Source: Zhihengliuella halotolerans
GTDB taxonomy: Bacteria > Actinomycetota > Actinomycetes > Actinomycetales > Micrococcaceae
DNA length: 64,000 nucleotides
Assembly (NCBI RefSeq): GCF_004217565.1
Contig: NZ_SHLA01000001.1
Coordinates: forward strand, 248,001 to 312,000
Direction: 5' to 3'
A model generated the notes under the pieces. The model did not search any database. It was not told the origin of the DNA and saw nothing but the letters and a program-made list of their open reading frames with translations. Below, piece after piece: positions 7,436-16,780 of this stretch. A program made the position numbers and the translations under genes. The first letter of the stretch is position 1. Each line of letters opens with the position of its first letter.

Positions 7436-9043
7436 ATGAGCACTGCACCTAGCCACCGCGGCCAATCTAAAGCCGCCGTGCGCGAGACGTTTTCCTCGCG
7501 CAAGCTGTTTATCCTCTCCGCCATCGGATCGGCGGTCGGACTGGGTAATATCTGGCGTTTCCCCTACGTCGCGTTCGAAAACGGCGGAGGCGCCTTCCTG
7601 ATCCCGTACCTGGCAGCCCTGCTGTCCGCGGGCATCCCGCTGCTGTTCCTCGACTACGCGATCGGCCACAAGTTCCGTGGCTCCGCACCTCTCGCCTACC
7701 GGCGCATGAGTCGCCCCGCTGAGTTCCTCGGCTGGTGGCAGGTCCTCATGTGCTTCATCATCGCCGTCTACTACGCCGTCATCATCGGCTGGGCCGGCAT
7801 GTACGCCTGGTTCTCCATCCGGCAGTCGTGGGGCGACGACGCCGAGGGCTTCTTCTTCAGTGAGTTCCTCGAAATCGGTGATCCGGGAGTCTCGACGTCC
7901 TACGTACCGCAGGTCCTGTGGCCGCTGATCGCCGTCTGGCTCATCGCGATCGTGATCCTCGTTGCCGGCGTTCGCCGCGGCATCGCCCGCGCCAACGGCA
8001 TCTTCATGCCGCTGCTCGTGGTGATGTTCGTGCTGCTGGTCATTTCCTCGCTGTTCTTGCCCGGCGCCGTCGACGGCCTGAACGCCTTCTTCACGCCGAA
8101 CTGGGAGGCGCTGGCCAACCCGGCGGTGTGGGCGGCCGCGTACGGCCACATCTTCTTCTCGCTGTCGATCGCTTTCGGCATCATGATCACGTACTCGTCC
8201 TACCTGAAGCGCAAGACGGACCTGACCGGCTCCGGCATGGTCGTCGCGTTCGCCAACTCGGGCTTCGAAATCCTGGCCGGCATCGGCGTCTTCGCAGCGC
8301 TGGGCTTCATGGCCGCGGCCGCGGGGTCCACCGTCGACGAATCCGCTTCCGCGGGCATCGGGCTCGCATTCATCGCCTTCCCGACGATCATCTCGGAGGC
8401 ACCGTTCGGCTCCGTGCTGGGCATCCTGTTCTTCGGCTCGCTCGTCTTCGCCGGACTGACGTCGCTGACGTCGATCGTCGAGGTCATCATCTCCGCGGTC
8501 AAGGACAAGATGGGCTGGGCGCGCCGGACGTCGGCACTCGTGGTCACGATCCCGATGGCGTTGATCTCTATCCTGTTGTTCGCGAGTTCGACGGGCCTGT
8601 ACGTGCTCGACATCGCCGACGCATTCGTGAACCAGTTCGGCATCCTCTTCGGCGCATTCATCGCGACGGTCCTCGTCGCCTGGGTGTTCCGCAAGCTGCC
8701 GATCCTTTCCGACCACCTCAACCTGTACGGGTCGGTCAAGATGCGCCGGGTCTGGATGCTGCTGATCGGCGTCGTCTGCCCCGTCGTCCTCGGCTACATC
8801 TCCATCCAGGCGTTCAACACGTTCCTGTCGGAGCCGTACGAGGGCTACCCGGCGTGGATGCTTAATACCTTCGGCTGGGGCATGGCCGCGGGCATCGTCA
8901 TCCTGGCGCTGATCATCACGATGCTGCCGTGGAGCAGGAAGTCCTTGCTGCACGACGATCCGGAGTACGTCGCCATCAAGGCGCACGAGGACCAGCTGAC
9001 CGGGAGCCTCCCGGTGGCTGACCAGAGCAAGAAGGAGGACTAG
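7436..9043 (+). CDS. metP: NSS-family Na+-dependent methionine/alanine importer, large subunit
   Basis: Sodium-coupled secondary transporter of the neurotransmitter:sodium symporter (LeuT) family, 535 aa, with 11-12 predicted membrane helices. The TM1 signature GSAVGLGNIWRFPYVAFENGGGAFLIPY holds the Na+ and substrate sites. The gene for the small subunit MetS follows 2 nt later, as in the MetPS methionine/alanine importer known from Corynebacterium, which is why I favour that substrate class. ATG at 7436 gives MSTAPSHRGQ. A TAGCGT box lies 8 nt upstream, so the mRNA may be leaderless. The hydrophilic tail ends in acidic/Lys residues. Confidence 0.88.
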   Translation: MSTAPSHRGQSKAAVRETFSSRKLFILSAIGSAVGLGNIWRFPYVAFENGGGAFLIPYLAALLSAGIPLLFLDYAIGHKFRGSAPLAYRRMSRPAEFLGWWQVLMCFIIAVYYAVIIGWAGMYAWFSIRQSWGDDAEGFFFSEFLEIGDPGVSTSYVPQVLWPLIAVWLIAIVILVAGVRRGIARANGIFMPLLVVMFVLLVISSLFLPGAVDGLNAFFTPNWEALANPAVWAAAYGHIFFSLSIAFGIMITYSSYLKRKTDLTGSGMVVAFANSGFEILAGIGVFAALGFMAAAAGSTVDESASAGIGLAFIAFPTIISEAPFGSVLGILFFGSLVFAGLTSLTSIVEVIISAVKDKMGWARRTSALVVTIPMALISILLFASSTGLYVLDIADAFVNQFGILFGAFIATVLVAWVFRKLPILSDHLNLYGSVKMRRVWMLLIGVVCPVVLGYISIQAFNTFLSEPYEGYPAWMLNTFGWGMAAGIVILALIITMLPWSRKSLLHDDPEYVAIKAHEDQLTGSLPVADQSKKED

Positions 9044-9045
9044 AC

Positions 9046-9183
9046 ATGACCGCGACAGCGATCATCATGATGATCATCGCCCTGCTCACCGTCTGGGGCG
9101 GACTGGCCCTGGCATTGGCGAACCTCAGCCGGCACCCCGAGGCGGAGGAAGACCTCCCCACCGGAGCCGCACCCGAGCTCTAA
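9046..9183 (+). CDS. metS: MetS-type small subunit of NSS transporter (45 aa)
   Basis: 45-residue protein: a single hydrophobic helix (about residues 4-27, ending ALALANL) followed by an acidic tail SRHPEAEEDLPTGAAPEL. It starts 2 nt after metP and has a GGAGG-like site inside the metP 3' end. Size, topology and position match the small subunit required by MetP-type NSS transporters. Two hairpins follow directly after its stop. Confidence 0.85.
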   Translation: MTATAIIMMIIALLTVWGGLALALANLSRHPEAEEDLPTGAAPEL

Positions 9184-9266
9184 CTCGCCGCGCGGCGAGA
9201 ACGACGACGGCCCCGCCGGCCCGCACGAGGATCTCTCCTCGCGGGTCGGCGGGGCCGTCGTCGTTC
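9184..9266. terminator. Double hairpin, bidirectional terminator between metS and rarD
   Basis: Immediately after the metS stop is a perfect small hairpin CTCGCCG-CG-CGGCGAG (9184-9199), overlapping by one base a 26-bp stem (arms 9199-9224 and 9241-9266, one G-U pair, 16-nt loop). The outer part of the stem carries ACGACGACGGCC, also found in the 24.7-kb hairpin. No T-run. The flanking genes converge. Confidence 0.8.
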
Positions 9267-9317
9267 TGCGTGTCCCCGTCACTCGTCGGGGTGTGCGCGC
9301 GCCGCGACGAGTGGCGG

Positions 9318-10268
9318 TCAAGCCGCCGTGCCGGAGCGCCGCTTGTCGTTGCGGGCGCTCGCGGTGCGCGGGCGCCGGCGGAAGAGGTCGACGGAGAGGA
9401 TCACGATCGCGACCCATACCAGCGCGAAGCCGATCCAGCGCTCGAGCGGCATGGGCTCGCCGAAGACCAGGAGGGCGATCACGAACTGCGCCGTCGGCGC
9501 GATGTACTGCAGGCTGCCCACGACCGACAACGGCAGCCGCGACGCGGCGGCGCCGAAGAACAGCAGCGGGGTCGCGGTGATGATGCCCAGCCCGGCCAGC
9601 AGCCAGAAGTGGCCTGGGCCGAGAGCTAGGGCCGTCGCGGACCCGCGGTCGGCGAGGACCAAGAGGCAGGCCAGGGCCGGCCCGAACAGGATCGTCGTCT
9701 CGACGGTCAGCGACGTGACCGCCGTCGTCCGCTTGCCGACGCGGTTCTTGGCGTATCCGTAGAGCGCGAACGTCGTGGCCAGGACCAGCGAGATCCACGG
9801 CACGGCCCCGTACCCGATGGACATGACGAGGACGGCGGCCGTCGCGATGGCGATGGCGACCCACTGCAGGCGGGAGAGGCGCTCCCCGAGGACGAGCACG
9901 CCGAGGGCGATCGAGAGCAGCGGGTTGATGTAGTAGCCCAGCGCCGATTCGAGCGCCCGGCCGTTGAGGACCGCGTACGCGAACGTCAGCCAGTTGGCCG
10001 CGATCAGCAGCGACGCCGCGGTGAGCCATGCCATGGCCCGCGGGGTGCGCAGCAGGAGGAGCAGCGGCCGCCACTGGCGCATCAGCGTGACCAGGGCGGC
10101 ACAGACGAGCAGGGACCAGACGATCCGGTGCGCCAGGATCTCCACCGGGCCGGCCGCCGCGACGAGTGCGAGATACAGGGGCAGCACGCCCCACAGGCCG
10201 TAGGCGGCGATCCCGAAGGCGACGCCGGCGCTCTGCTCGCTGCGCGGGACTCCGGCGGGTTTCAACAT
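9318..10268 (-). CDS. rarD: RarD/EamA-family membrane transporter
   Basis: Drug/metabolite transporter superfamily protein of the RarD branch, 316 aa from the ATG at 10268 (MLKPAGVPRSEQSAG), with about 10 hydrophobic helices in two EamA halves. YGLWGVLPLYLALVAAAGPVEILAHRIVWS is the typical RarD N-terminal repeat. An in-frame ATG at 10301 would overlap the eccC stop and adds a non-conserved leader; GGGAAA precedes the chosen start. It lies 29 nt after eccC on the same strand, so may be read through from the type VII operon. Substrate unknown. Confidence 0.88.
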   Translation of the reverse strand: MLKPAGVPRSEQSAGVAFGIAAYGLWGVLPLYLALVAAAGPVEILAHRIVWSLLVCAALVTLMRQWRPLLLLLRTPRAMAWLTAASLLIAANWLTFAYAVLNGRALESALGYYINPLLSIALGVLVLGERLSRLQWVAIAIATAAVLVMSIGYGAVPWISLVLATTFALYGYAKNRVGKRTTAVTSLTVETTILFGPALACLLVLADRGSATALALGPGHFWLLAGLGIITATPLLFFGAAASRLPLSVVGSLQYIAPTAQFVIALLVFGEPMPLERWIGFALVWVAIVILSVDLFRRRPRTASARNDKRRSGTAA

Positions 10269-10297
10269 GGCGTTTCCCGAGGATTTCACCCGCGGAA

Positions 10298-13200
10298 TCA
10301 TACGCCGGATTCGGCCTCGGGGGTGTCCGGGTCGCGGAACGTCTGCACGGTCTGCAGCGGCTTGCCCGTCTGCACCAGCTGGCCGCGGCCCGGCGGCAGC
10401 GCGCGGGCCCGCACGTTGTTCACGAGCGCGCCCTCGGAGCGGTCGCCGGACATGATCAGGGCCGCGGTCCCGGAATCGCGCAGGGTCGAGAAGAAGGACT
10501 CGTACATTCCCCGGCTCGCCCCGCGGACCTTGCGCGTGAGGACGACGTTCAGGTTGAGTTCGGCGGCCATCGGCAGGTAGTTCGCGAGGCGGCTCAGCGG
10601 CGAGTTGTTACCCGCGGTCAGTACGTCGTAGTCGTCGGCGAGCACGACGAGCCGCGCGCTGCCGGGCTTCTCGTCCTCGGTGCCGCCGTTGAGCCGCAGC
10701 TCGAGTTCCTTGACGAGGGCCGCGCTCAGCTGCTCGCCGACCGCCGCGCTGCCGGCGTACCCGCCGAGGTAGTCGTCGGGCACGACGTCGTCCAGGTCCT
10801 TGCGCGGGTCGTACACGGCGAAGAGCAGCTCCTCGGGCGTGTGCTGGTCGACGAACGTGCGGATCACCTGGCGCAGCACGTTGGACTTGCCGCAGCCCTC
10901 GTCGCCCATGATGAGCAGGTGCCGGTCCTTCGTGGTCATGTCGAGCACGTGCGCGCCCAGGTCGACCTCGCGGAGGCCGATGGCCAGGTGGCCCGGGGCG
11001 GCGAGGGCCGGCGCCTCCCGCGCGGAGACCTCGGCGGGCAGGACACGCACCTTCATCGCCGTCTCGCTCGTGGAGGCCGCGACTTCCGCGACGAGCGAGC
11101 GCAACCCCTCGGAGAGGGTCTCCGGGTCCGCCTCGCCGTCGATGCGGGGCAGAGCGACGTGCCCGATGAGCTTCGCGTCGGAGAGGCCGCGGCCGGGGAC
11201 ATCGGCGTTCACGCCGGTGGCGACCTTGCGGTCGATCATCGAGTCGCCCGGGTCGGCGAGCGCGAGCTCGATCTTGTTGCCGAAGAAGCCCTGCTGCGCC
11301 ATGCGGATCTCGCCGCTGCGGTTGAGCGTGGTGACGAGGTGGATGCCGTAGCCGCCGCCGCGCATGATGAGCGTCGTGACGGCGTCGGCGATCTCGTCGA
11401 AGTCGTCGTTGATCTGGGCGTAGCCGTCGATCAGCAGGAAGACGTCGGCACTGGGCAGTTCGGGCAGATCCCCGGCGGCGTGCATGCGGCGCATCGTCGC
11501 GAGCGAGTCGATCTGGCGGTGCTCGAAGAGCTGCTCGCGGTGCACGAGCATGCCCAGCAGCTCCTCGATCGTGCGGCGGACGACCTCGCGGTTGGTCCGG
11601 ATCGCGATTCCGCCGACGTGCGGCAGCCCGCTCAGCGGCAGGAGCGAGGAGCCGAGCAGGTCGATGCCGTACACGCCGACCTCGCTCGGGCGGTGGGTCA
11701 GCGCGAGCGAGGCGACGATCGTGCGCAGCAGCGTGCTGCGCCCCGACTGCGGCCCGCCGACGATCATCAGGTTGCCGCCGCCGGAGGCGAAGTCGACCTC
11801 CCAGAGGCCCTGCCACTGCTTGGCCGGGTCGTCGAGCAGGCCGACGGGCACGCGCAGCCTGCCGCCGGCCTCGAGCCGCAGCCCGTGCTCGCTCGGCCGC
11901 ACCTGGCCCACGCTCGCGTCCAGCGTAATCGCGGACGGCAGCGGCGGCAGCCAGATCTCCTGCACGGAGCGGGGGAACGTGCGCAGCGTGTCCATGAGCG
12001 TGGACATCACGGTCGGGCCGGTGGTCCGCGCGGGCGCCGACTTCTTCGGGGCGCCGTCGTCGTCCCCGGTGGCCGCATCCGCGGAGTCCGTCGCGAAAAA
12101 GCGCAGGGGCACGACGTCGGCGCTCGCGCCGGCGGCCGGCGCGTCGTCCGTGGTGCGCTCGGCCTCGACGGCCCCCGAGACGTACCCGGACTTGAAGCGG
12201 GTGTACACGGTCGTGTCGACCTTGAGGTAACCGTAGCCGGGCACGGGCGGGAGGTGGAAGGCGTCGCCGGTGTCGAGCACGGTCTTCGACTCGGCTTCGG
12301 AGAGCGTGCGCAGGCCGATGCGGTAGGACAGGTAGGTCTCCAGGCCCTTGAGCTTGCCGCCCTCGACGCGCTGCGAGGACAGCAGCAGGTGCACGCCGAT
12401 CGAGCGGCCGATGCGGCCGATGGAGAGGAACAGGTCGATGAAGTCGGGGCGTGCGGTGAGCAGCTCGCCGAACTCGTCGATGATGATCACCAGGTGCGGC
12501 AGCGGGTCCATGTGCTCGCCGCGGGCCAGGCGCTCGGCGCGGTGGACCTGGTAGTCGGTGATGTTGGCGATGTTGCCGGCGGCCTTGAGGACCTCCTGGC
12601 GGCGGAGGATCTCGCCGTTGAGGCTCGCGTAGACGCGCTCGACGAGCGAGAGGTCGTCGGAGAGGTTCGTGATGATGCCCGTGACCTGGGGTGCGCCCTC
12701 GAAGGGGGCGAACGTGGCGCCGCCCTTGAAGTCGACGAGGACCATGGCCAGCACGTCGGGGGAGTGGGTGGCGAGCAGGCCGAAGACCATCGAGCGCAGC
12801 ATCTCGGACTTGCCGGAGCCGGTCGCGCCGACGCACAGCCCGTGCGGGCCCATGCCGAACTGGGCGGCCTCCTTGAGGTCCAGCGTCGCCGGACGGCCGC
12901 GGTCGTCGGGGCCGAGGGGGACGCGCAGGAAGTCGGCGTCGGAGCGCGGGCGCCACGTGCGTTCGACGTCGGCGCGGTCGAGCGCCGGGGTCAGGCCCAG
13001 CATTTCGATGAACGACTGGGCGCCCTCGCCCCCGCCGCCGTGCTCGAGCGAATCGGCGGAGAGGCGCAGCGGGGCCAGCTCGCGGGCCAGGGCGGAGGCG
13101 GTGGCGACGGGCAGGTCGTCGAGCCCGCCCGAGGTCGTCACGGGTGCTGCAGGGTCCTGCCGGTAGTCCTCGAGCCGGAACCCGTCCTCGGTCTCGGTGA

Positions 13201-14296
13201 TGCGGATGCCGATCTCGGACGGTTCGTCCCCGCGCGTGGCGACGAGGTGCACGACCGTCATGCCGAGTCCCTGCGGGGTGAGGTAGCGGTCGACGAGGGG
13301 GAAGTCCTCCGCCTGCTTGCCGTGCGAGTCGGAGACGAGCACGAGCCGCGAGAGCACCGACAGCGCCCCCGATTCGGACTTGCGGGCCTCGGCCGCGATT
13401 TTCGTCCGGTGCTGCAGGTCCGAGGCCATGACGTCGGCCAGGTCGTCGAGGCTGCGGCCGATCCGCCGCACGGGGCCGGTCTCGGTTGCCTGGCGCTGGT
13501 CGGCGAGGTGCGGCAGCCACTGCGCCCAGGACCAGTCGTTCTCGGCGTCGCGCGGAACCGACAGGCCCAGCTCGAGGTCCTCGGGCGAGTGCAGGGCGGC
13601 GGCGGAGACGAGCAGGTTGCGGGACACGGCGAGAGCGAAATCCCGGGATCCGACGACGGAGACGTTGCCGACGGCGTTCAGGGGAACGGCGACCGGCATG
13701 GACGGACTCTTCGCGTAGCGCCGGCGCAGGATCTCGGCCTCGGCGGCCATGAACGAGTCCTCGAGCTGGCCCGGGGCGGTGGCCTCGGCGACTGCGAGCC
13801 GCCGGCACGGGCGTTCACCGGTGCCGAGGCGGACGTCGAGGAAGTCCTCACTCGAGCGCCGGCGCTCCCACAGCCGCAGCGGGTCGCGGACGACGTCGAA
13901 CAGGGCGGCCGGGTCCGGGCTGGCCGTGCGCGCCGTCGCGAGCGCCTCGTGCTCGTCGGCGCGCAGCTTCACGCGCGTGCGCTCGAGGTAGCGCAGGTAG
14001 AGGTCGCGGGCCTGGCGCCGCTGCTTGAGCGCCTTGCCCCGCTGGGAGAACATCATCGCGATGCCGACGACGACGGTGAGCACCATCATCATCGCCCCGA
14101 CTGCCGCGAACGGCGAGTTGCGGAACATCATCATCACGGTCATGGAGACGGCGCCGCCGAGCATCGGGACGATCGCCATCAGGTTCATGCCCTGCGTCTC
14201 GCCCTCGACGGGCGGGGGTGCATCGATCGAGAACGGGCGGAACTCGCGCAGGGGAGGGGTCGTGCGTGCCGGGCGGTGGACGATGCGCTGGCTCAT
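10298..14296 (-). CDS. eccC: Type VII secretion system FtsK/SpoIIIE ATPase EccC
   Basis: Motor ATPase of an ESX-like secretion system, fused EccCa-EccCb form, 1332 aa. Two membrane segments are at about residues 38-85, then a linker domain and three P-loop ATPase domains: D1 Walker A GATGSGKS (about 490-497) with Walker B HLVIIIDEF (about 601-609); D2 P-loop GGPQSGRST (about 847-855), in which the Walker Lys is Arg; D3 GDEGCGKS (about 1131-1138). Family length is about 1300. The start overlaps the stop of the upstream EspI-like gene (ATGA), showing coupling. It should recognise the C-terminal signal of WXG100 substrates such as those at 17.3-18.0 kb. Confidence 0.95.
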   Translation of the reverse strand: MSQRIVHRPARTTPPLREFRPFSIDAPPPVEGETQGMNLMAIVPMLGGAVSMTVMMMFRNSPFAAVGAMMMVLTVVVGIAMMFSQRGKALKQRRQARDLYLRYLERTRVKLRADEHEALATARTASPDPAALFDVVRDPLRLWERRRSSEDFLDVRLGTGERPCRRLAVAEATAPGQLEDSFMAAEAEILRRRYAKSPSMPVAVPLNAVGNVSVVGSRDFALAVSRNLLVSAAALHSPEDLELGLSVPRDAENDWSWAQWLPHLADQRQATETGPVRRIGRSLDDLADVMASDLQHRTKIAAEARKSESGALSVLSRLVLVSDSHGKQAEDFPLVDRYLTPQGLGMTVVHLVATRGDEPSEIGIRITETEDGFRLEDYRQDPAAPVTTSGGLDDLPVATASALARELAPLRLSADSLEHGGGGEGAQSFIEMLGLTPALDRADVERTWRPRSDADFLRVPLGPDDRGRPATLDLKEAAQFGMGPHGLCVGATGSGKSEMLRSMVFGLLATHSPDVLAMVLVDFKGGATFAPFEGAPQVTGIITNLSDDLSLVERVYASLNGEILRRQEVLKAAGNIANITDYQVHRAERLARGEHMDPLPHLVIIIDEFGELLTARPDFIDLFLSIGRIGRSIGVHLLLSSQRVEGGKLKGLETYLSYRIGLRTLSEAESKTVLDTGDAFHLPPVPGYGYLKVDTTVYTRFKSGYVSGAVEAERTTDDAPAAGASADVVPLRFFATDSADAATGDDDGAPKKSAPARTTGPTVMSTLMDTLRTFPRSVQEIWLPPLPSAITLDASVGQVRPSEHGLRLEAGGRLRVPVGLLDDPAKQWQGLWEVDFASGGGNLMIVGGPQSGRSTLLRTIVASLALTHRPSEVGVYGIDLLGSSLLPLSGLPHVGGIAIRTNREVVRRTIEELLGMLVHREQLFEHRQIDSLATMRRMHAAGDLPELPSADVFLLIDGYAQINDDFDEIADAVTTLIMRGGGYGIHLVTTLNRSGEIRMAQQGFFGNKIELALADPGDSMIDRKVATGVNADVPGRGLSDAKLIGHVALPRIDGEADPETLSEGLRSLVAEVAASTSETAMKVRVLPAEVSAREAPALAAPGHLAIGLREVDLGAHVLDMTTKDRHLLIMGDEGCGKSNVLRQVIRTFVDQHTPEELLFAVYDPRKDLDDVVPDDYLGGYAGSAAVGEQLSAALVKELELRLNGGTEDEKPGSARLVVLADDYDVLTAGNNSPLSRLANYLPMAAELNLNVVLTRKVRGASRGMYESFFSTLRDSGTAALIMSGDRSEGALVNNVRARALPPGRGQLVQTGKPLQTVQTFRDPDTPEAESGV

Positions 14297-15396
14297 CGGC
14301 GCTCGCCCGCACCTTGGCCGCCGAGGCGGGACTGCGCTTCGTTGGCGACCGTGAGCAGCCGACCGCCCAGGTGGGCGACGCCCATCCGGCGCTCGGTGCC
14401 GAGCCGGGAGAGACCCAGGCGGGCGCCGGCTGCCAAGTGGGCGTCGTAGTCGAGGGCGTGCGCCTCGTAGCCGAGCGCGCGAAGCCGCTCGGCCTGCTGC
14501 GTCGCCGGCAGCGGGGAACGCCGGTCCAGCTGCGTGACCAGCACGACGACGCGGCCGGCGGCGACGAGCCGGCGCAGGTAGGGGCCGGAGAGCTGGGCGA
14601 CGGCATCCTCAATGCCGCTCATCGTCGCCGGAACCACCCACAGCGCGGCGTGGGCGTCGGCGAGTGCCGCGGCCGTCGTCGGCTGGTTCACGCCGGCGGG
14701 GCAGTCGAGCAGGGTGATGGGGAAGTAGCGGGAGACGCTCGCACATGTCTCGCGTACGAGGGACCCGGCCGGGGGCGGGCCGTCGGCGGCACCCGCGCTT
14801 GCGGTGGCGAGCAGGTTTTCGCGCACCGGGGCGAGCATCGCGCGCATGTCGTGCGCACTCGGCAGGCGCCCCCCGGTGGTCTCGGGAACGAGCTGGGCGA
14901 ACGTCGCCGCGGTCGCCTGGGCGTCCACGCCGAGGCGCAGGCCGAGCGTGCCGTGGCCGAGCGCGAGGTCGAGTGCCGCGACCGTGTCCTGGCGGACCGC
15001 GGAGTAGAGGCGGGCCAGCAGGGCGGCGGCGGTCGTCGTGCCGGCCCCGCCGCGCGTCGAGAAGACCGCGATGCGTCGCCCCGTCGTGACGGGTGCCTGG
15101 GCCTCGGCCGCGGAGGCCGCGAGGTCCGCGGCGGAGGTGTCGGAGCCGAAGATCCGGCGCAGGGTGCGCCCGAGACCGCCCGAGGCGCCGGAGACGTGCG
15201 AGAGGCGCAGCAGGTCGAAGCCCAGCGCCTGTCCGACGGCGGGGTCCACGCGGCCGCCGGCGGGCGGGGCGGGCCGCCGCGGTGCCGGGTCGCGTTCGGC
15301 GCGCCGGGAAGCGCGCGAGGGCGCCGGGGCCCACGGGTCGACGACGCGCAGCTGCTGCGCCTCGGGGCCGGTGCGGGGGTCGTTCGTCGACGTCAT
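14293..15396 (-). CDS. EspI/MinD-like P-loop protein of the type VII locus, degenerate Walker A
   Basis: 367 aa. A Pro/Arg-rich disordered N-terminus (residues 1-50) is followed by a ParA/MinD-like domain beginning RRIAVFSTRGGAGTTTAAALLARLY (about 107-131). The deviant Walker A KGGxGKT has both lysines replaced (RGGAGTT). LLDCPAG (switch II-like) and VVLVTQLDRRSPLPA remain. Its position between eccD and eccC, with a proline-rich head, parallels EspI of mycobacterial ESX-1. GAGGAAG precedes the ATG at 15396. It may bind nucleotide poorly or act as a regulatory scaffold; this is inference. Confidence 0.8.
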   Translation of the reverse strand: MTSTNDPRTGPEAQQLRVVDPWAPAPSRASRRAERDPAPRRPAPPAGGRVDPAVGQALGFDLLRLSHVSGASGGLGRTLRRIFGSDTSAADLAASAAEAQAPVTTGRRIAVFSTRGGAGTTTAAALLARLYSAVRQDTVAALDLALGHGTLGLRLGVDAQATAATFAQLVPETTGGRLPSAHDMRAMLAPVRENLLATASAGAADGPPPAGSLVRETCASVSRYFPITLLDCPAGVNQPTTAAALADAHAALWVVPATMSGIEDAVAQLSGPYLRRLVAAGRVVVLVTQLDRRSPLPATQQAERLRALGYEAHALDYDAHLAAGARLGLSRLGTERRMGVAHLGGRLLTVANEAQSRLGGQGAGERR

Positions 15397-15413
15397 CGGT
15401 CGCTTCCTCGTCT

Positions 15414-16772
15414 CTAGAAGGACTTCAACAGCAGGGCGAAGACGCCGCAGTAGCCGACGATCAAGGGGATCGTGGCGACGACGGCGAGGGACTCGATCCG
15501 CCCGCCGAGCTGCCGCAGCCGGGCTTGGGTGTGCTCGGGCAGCCGGACGGTCAGGCCCAGCCCGGCGCCGACGGCGGCGGCGAGCACGGCGATCGGGACG
15601 ATCCACGCGAGCGGGCCCGCGACGTCGATGAGGTGCAGGCACCCGGAGACGACGCCGGCGGCCCCGGCCGCGTAGAGGCTGTAGCGTTCAATGGCCAGCG
15701 GGAAGGCCCGCGCGCGCAGCACCGTCGCGACCGTCAGGCACAGCAGCAGCGGCATCGTCCATTCCGGTCGCCCGGACTCGGCCAGGAACCAGAGGCCCAG
15801 ACCGGACGAGACTGCGGCCGCCACCGTCGAGTAGCGCAGGGCGCCGTGGGCGCCGTGAATGGCGGCGACGGCGTCGTACCGCATGATCGTGGCGCCCTCG
15901 GCGCGGGCGTCGTCGAGCCCGGCGAGGCCCGACGCGGACAGCGCGATCGACGGCAGCAGCCCGAGCACCACGACGGAGCCGAGCGCGCCGATGGCCGCGA
16001 CGGCGGGCCCGGACGGGGCCGACTCGGCGGTCGCCCAGCCGGCCAGTGGGAACGCGCCCGCCCAAACGGCGGCGAGCGCTCCCGCGACCCCTGCCGTCGT
16101 CAGGACGGCTCCCGGCCGGTAGGAAACGCCGGCCAGCGCCGCGATGAGCACCACCACGACGGCGGCGGCGAGGAGCGCGAACCCGTAGGCCGGAAGCCAC
16201 TCCCAGTGCCACAGGCCGACGACGGCCAGGGCCGCCCCGGTGACCTGGAGCGTGGCCGCGATCGGACGCGAGGCCGCCACCAGTGCCGCGCCCGTGGCCA
16301 ACATGCCGGAGCCGCACGCGAGCAGGATCCACCACATGCCCGCTCCGGCATACTCGCTCGTCAGCAGCCAGGCGCCGAAGACGGTGGCGAGTCCGGCGGC
16401 GACGCCGGAGCCGATCACGACGTCGCGATCCCGCCACGCTCCGCCGACGGACTCGGCCTCGTTGACCACCGCGTCCGTGACGTCGTAGACGACTGCGGGC
16501 GGCGGTGCCTCGTCGTTGCTGAACAGGCTCAGCGTCGACCCGTCGACGATGCCGGCGGCGGCGAGTGAAGAGTTGGCCGGCAGCGGCTCACCCGTGTCCG
16601 TGAGCAGGACTTTGGAGGCCACGCGCTCGCCCGGGGCGTCGCCGAGCAGCCGCAGGATCTGCGGCATCAGCGTCCCGACTTCGGCCGTCGAGGGCAGCAG
16701 CAGGTCCAGGCGCCGGTGCTCGCCGGCCAGAGTGACGCGGGTGTAGGTGCTTGTTGCGATCGTTTGGCTCAT
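15414..16772 (-). CDS. eccD: Type VII secretion membrane protein EccD
   Basis: 452 aa. An N-terminal ubiquitin-like (YukD) domain (about residues 9-85: YTRVTLAGEHRRLDLLLPS ... DGSTLSLF) is followed by about 11 hydrophobic helices, as in EccD, which lines the inner-membrane pore. ATG at 16772 gives MSQTIATSTYT; it follows the small EccB-like gene by 8 nt and is 17 nt from the EspI-like gene. Confidence 0.92.
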   Translation of the reverse strand: MSQTIATSTYTRVTLAGEHRRLDLLLPSTAEVGTLMPQILRLLGDAPGERVASKVLLTDTGEPLPANSSLAAAGIVDGSTLSLFSNDEAPPPAVVYDVTDAVVNEAESVGGAWRDRDVVIGSGVAAGLATVFGAWLLTSEYAGAGMWWILLACGSGMLATGAALVAASRPIAATLQVTGAALAVVGLWHWEWLPAYGFALLAAAVVVVLIAALAGVSYRPGAVLTTAGVAGALAAVWAGAFPLAGWATAESAPSGPAVAAIGALGSVVVLGLLPSIALSASGLAGLDDARAEGATIMRYDAVAAIHGAHGALRYSTVAAAVSSGLGLWFLAESGRPEWTMPLLLCLTVATVLRARAFPLAIERYSLYAAGAAGVVSGCLHLIDVAGPLAWIVPIAVLAAAVGAGLGLTVRLPEHTQARLRQLGGRIESLAVVATIPLIVGYCGVFALLLKSF

Positions 16773-16780
16773 GTCCTGCC

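Noticed and set aside
10166-14449. A 1427-codon open frame on the plus strand opposite eccC
   Set aside because: Antisense shadow caused by GC-rich third positions; composition is His/Arg/Ala/Gly-rich with no domain, and eccC is fully supported by motifs.
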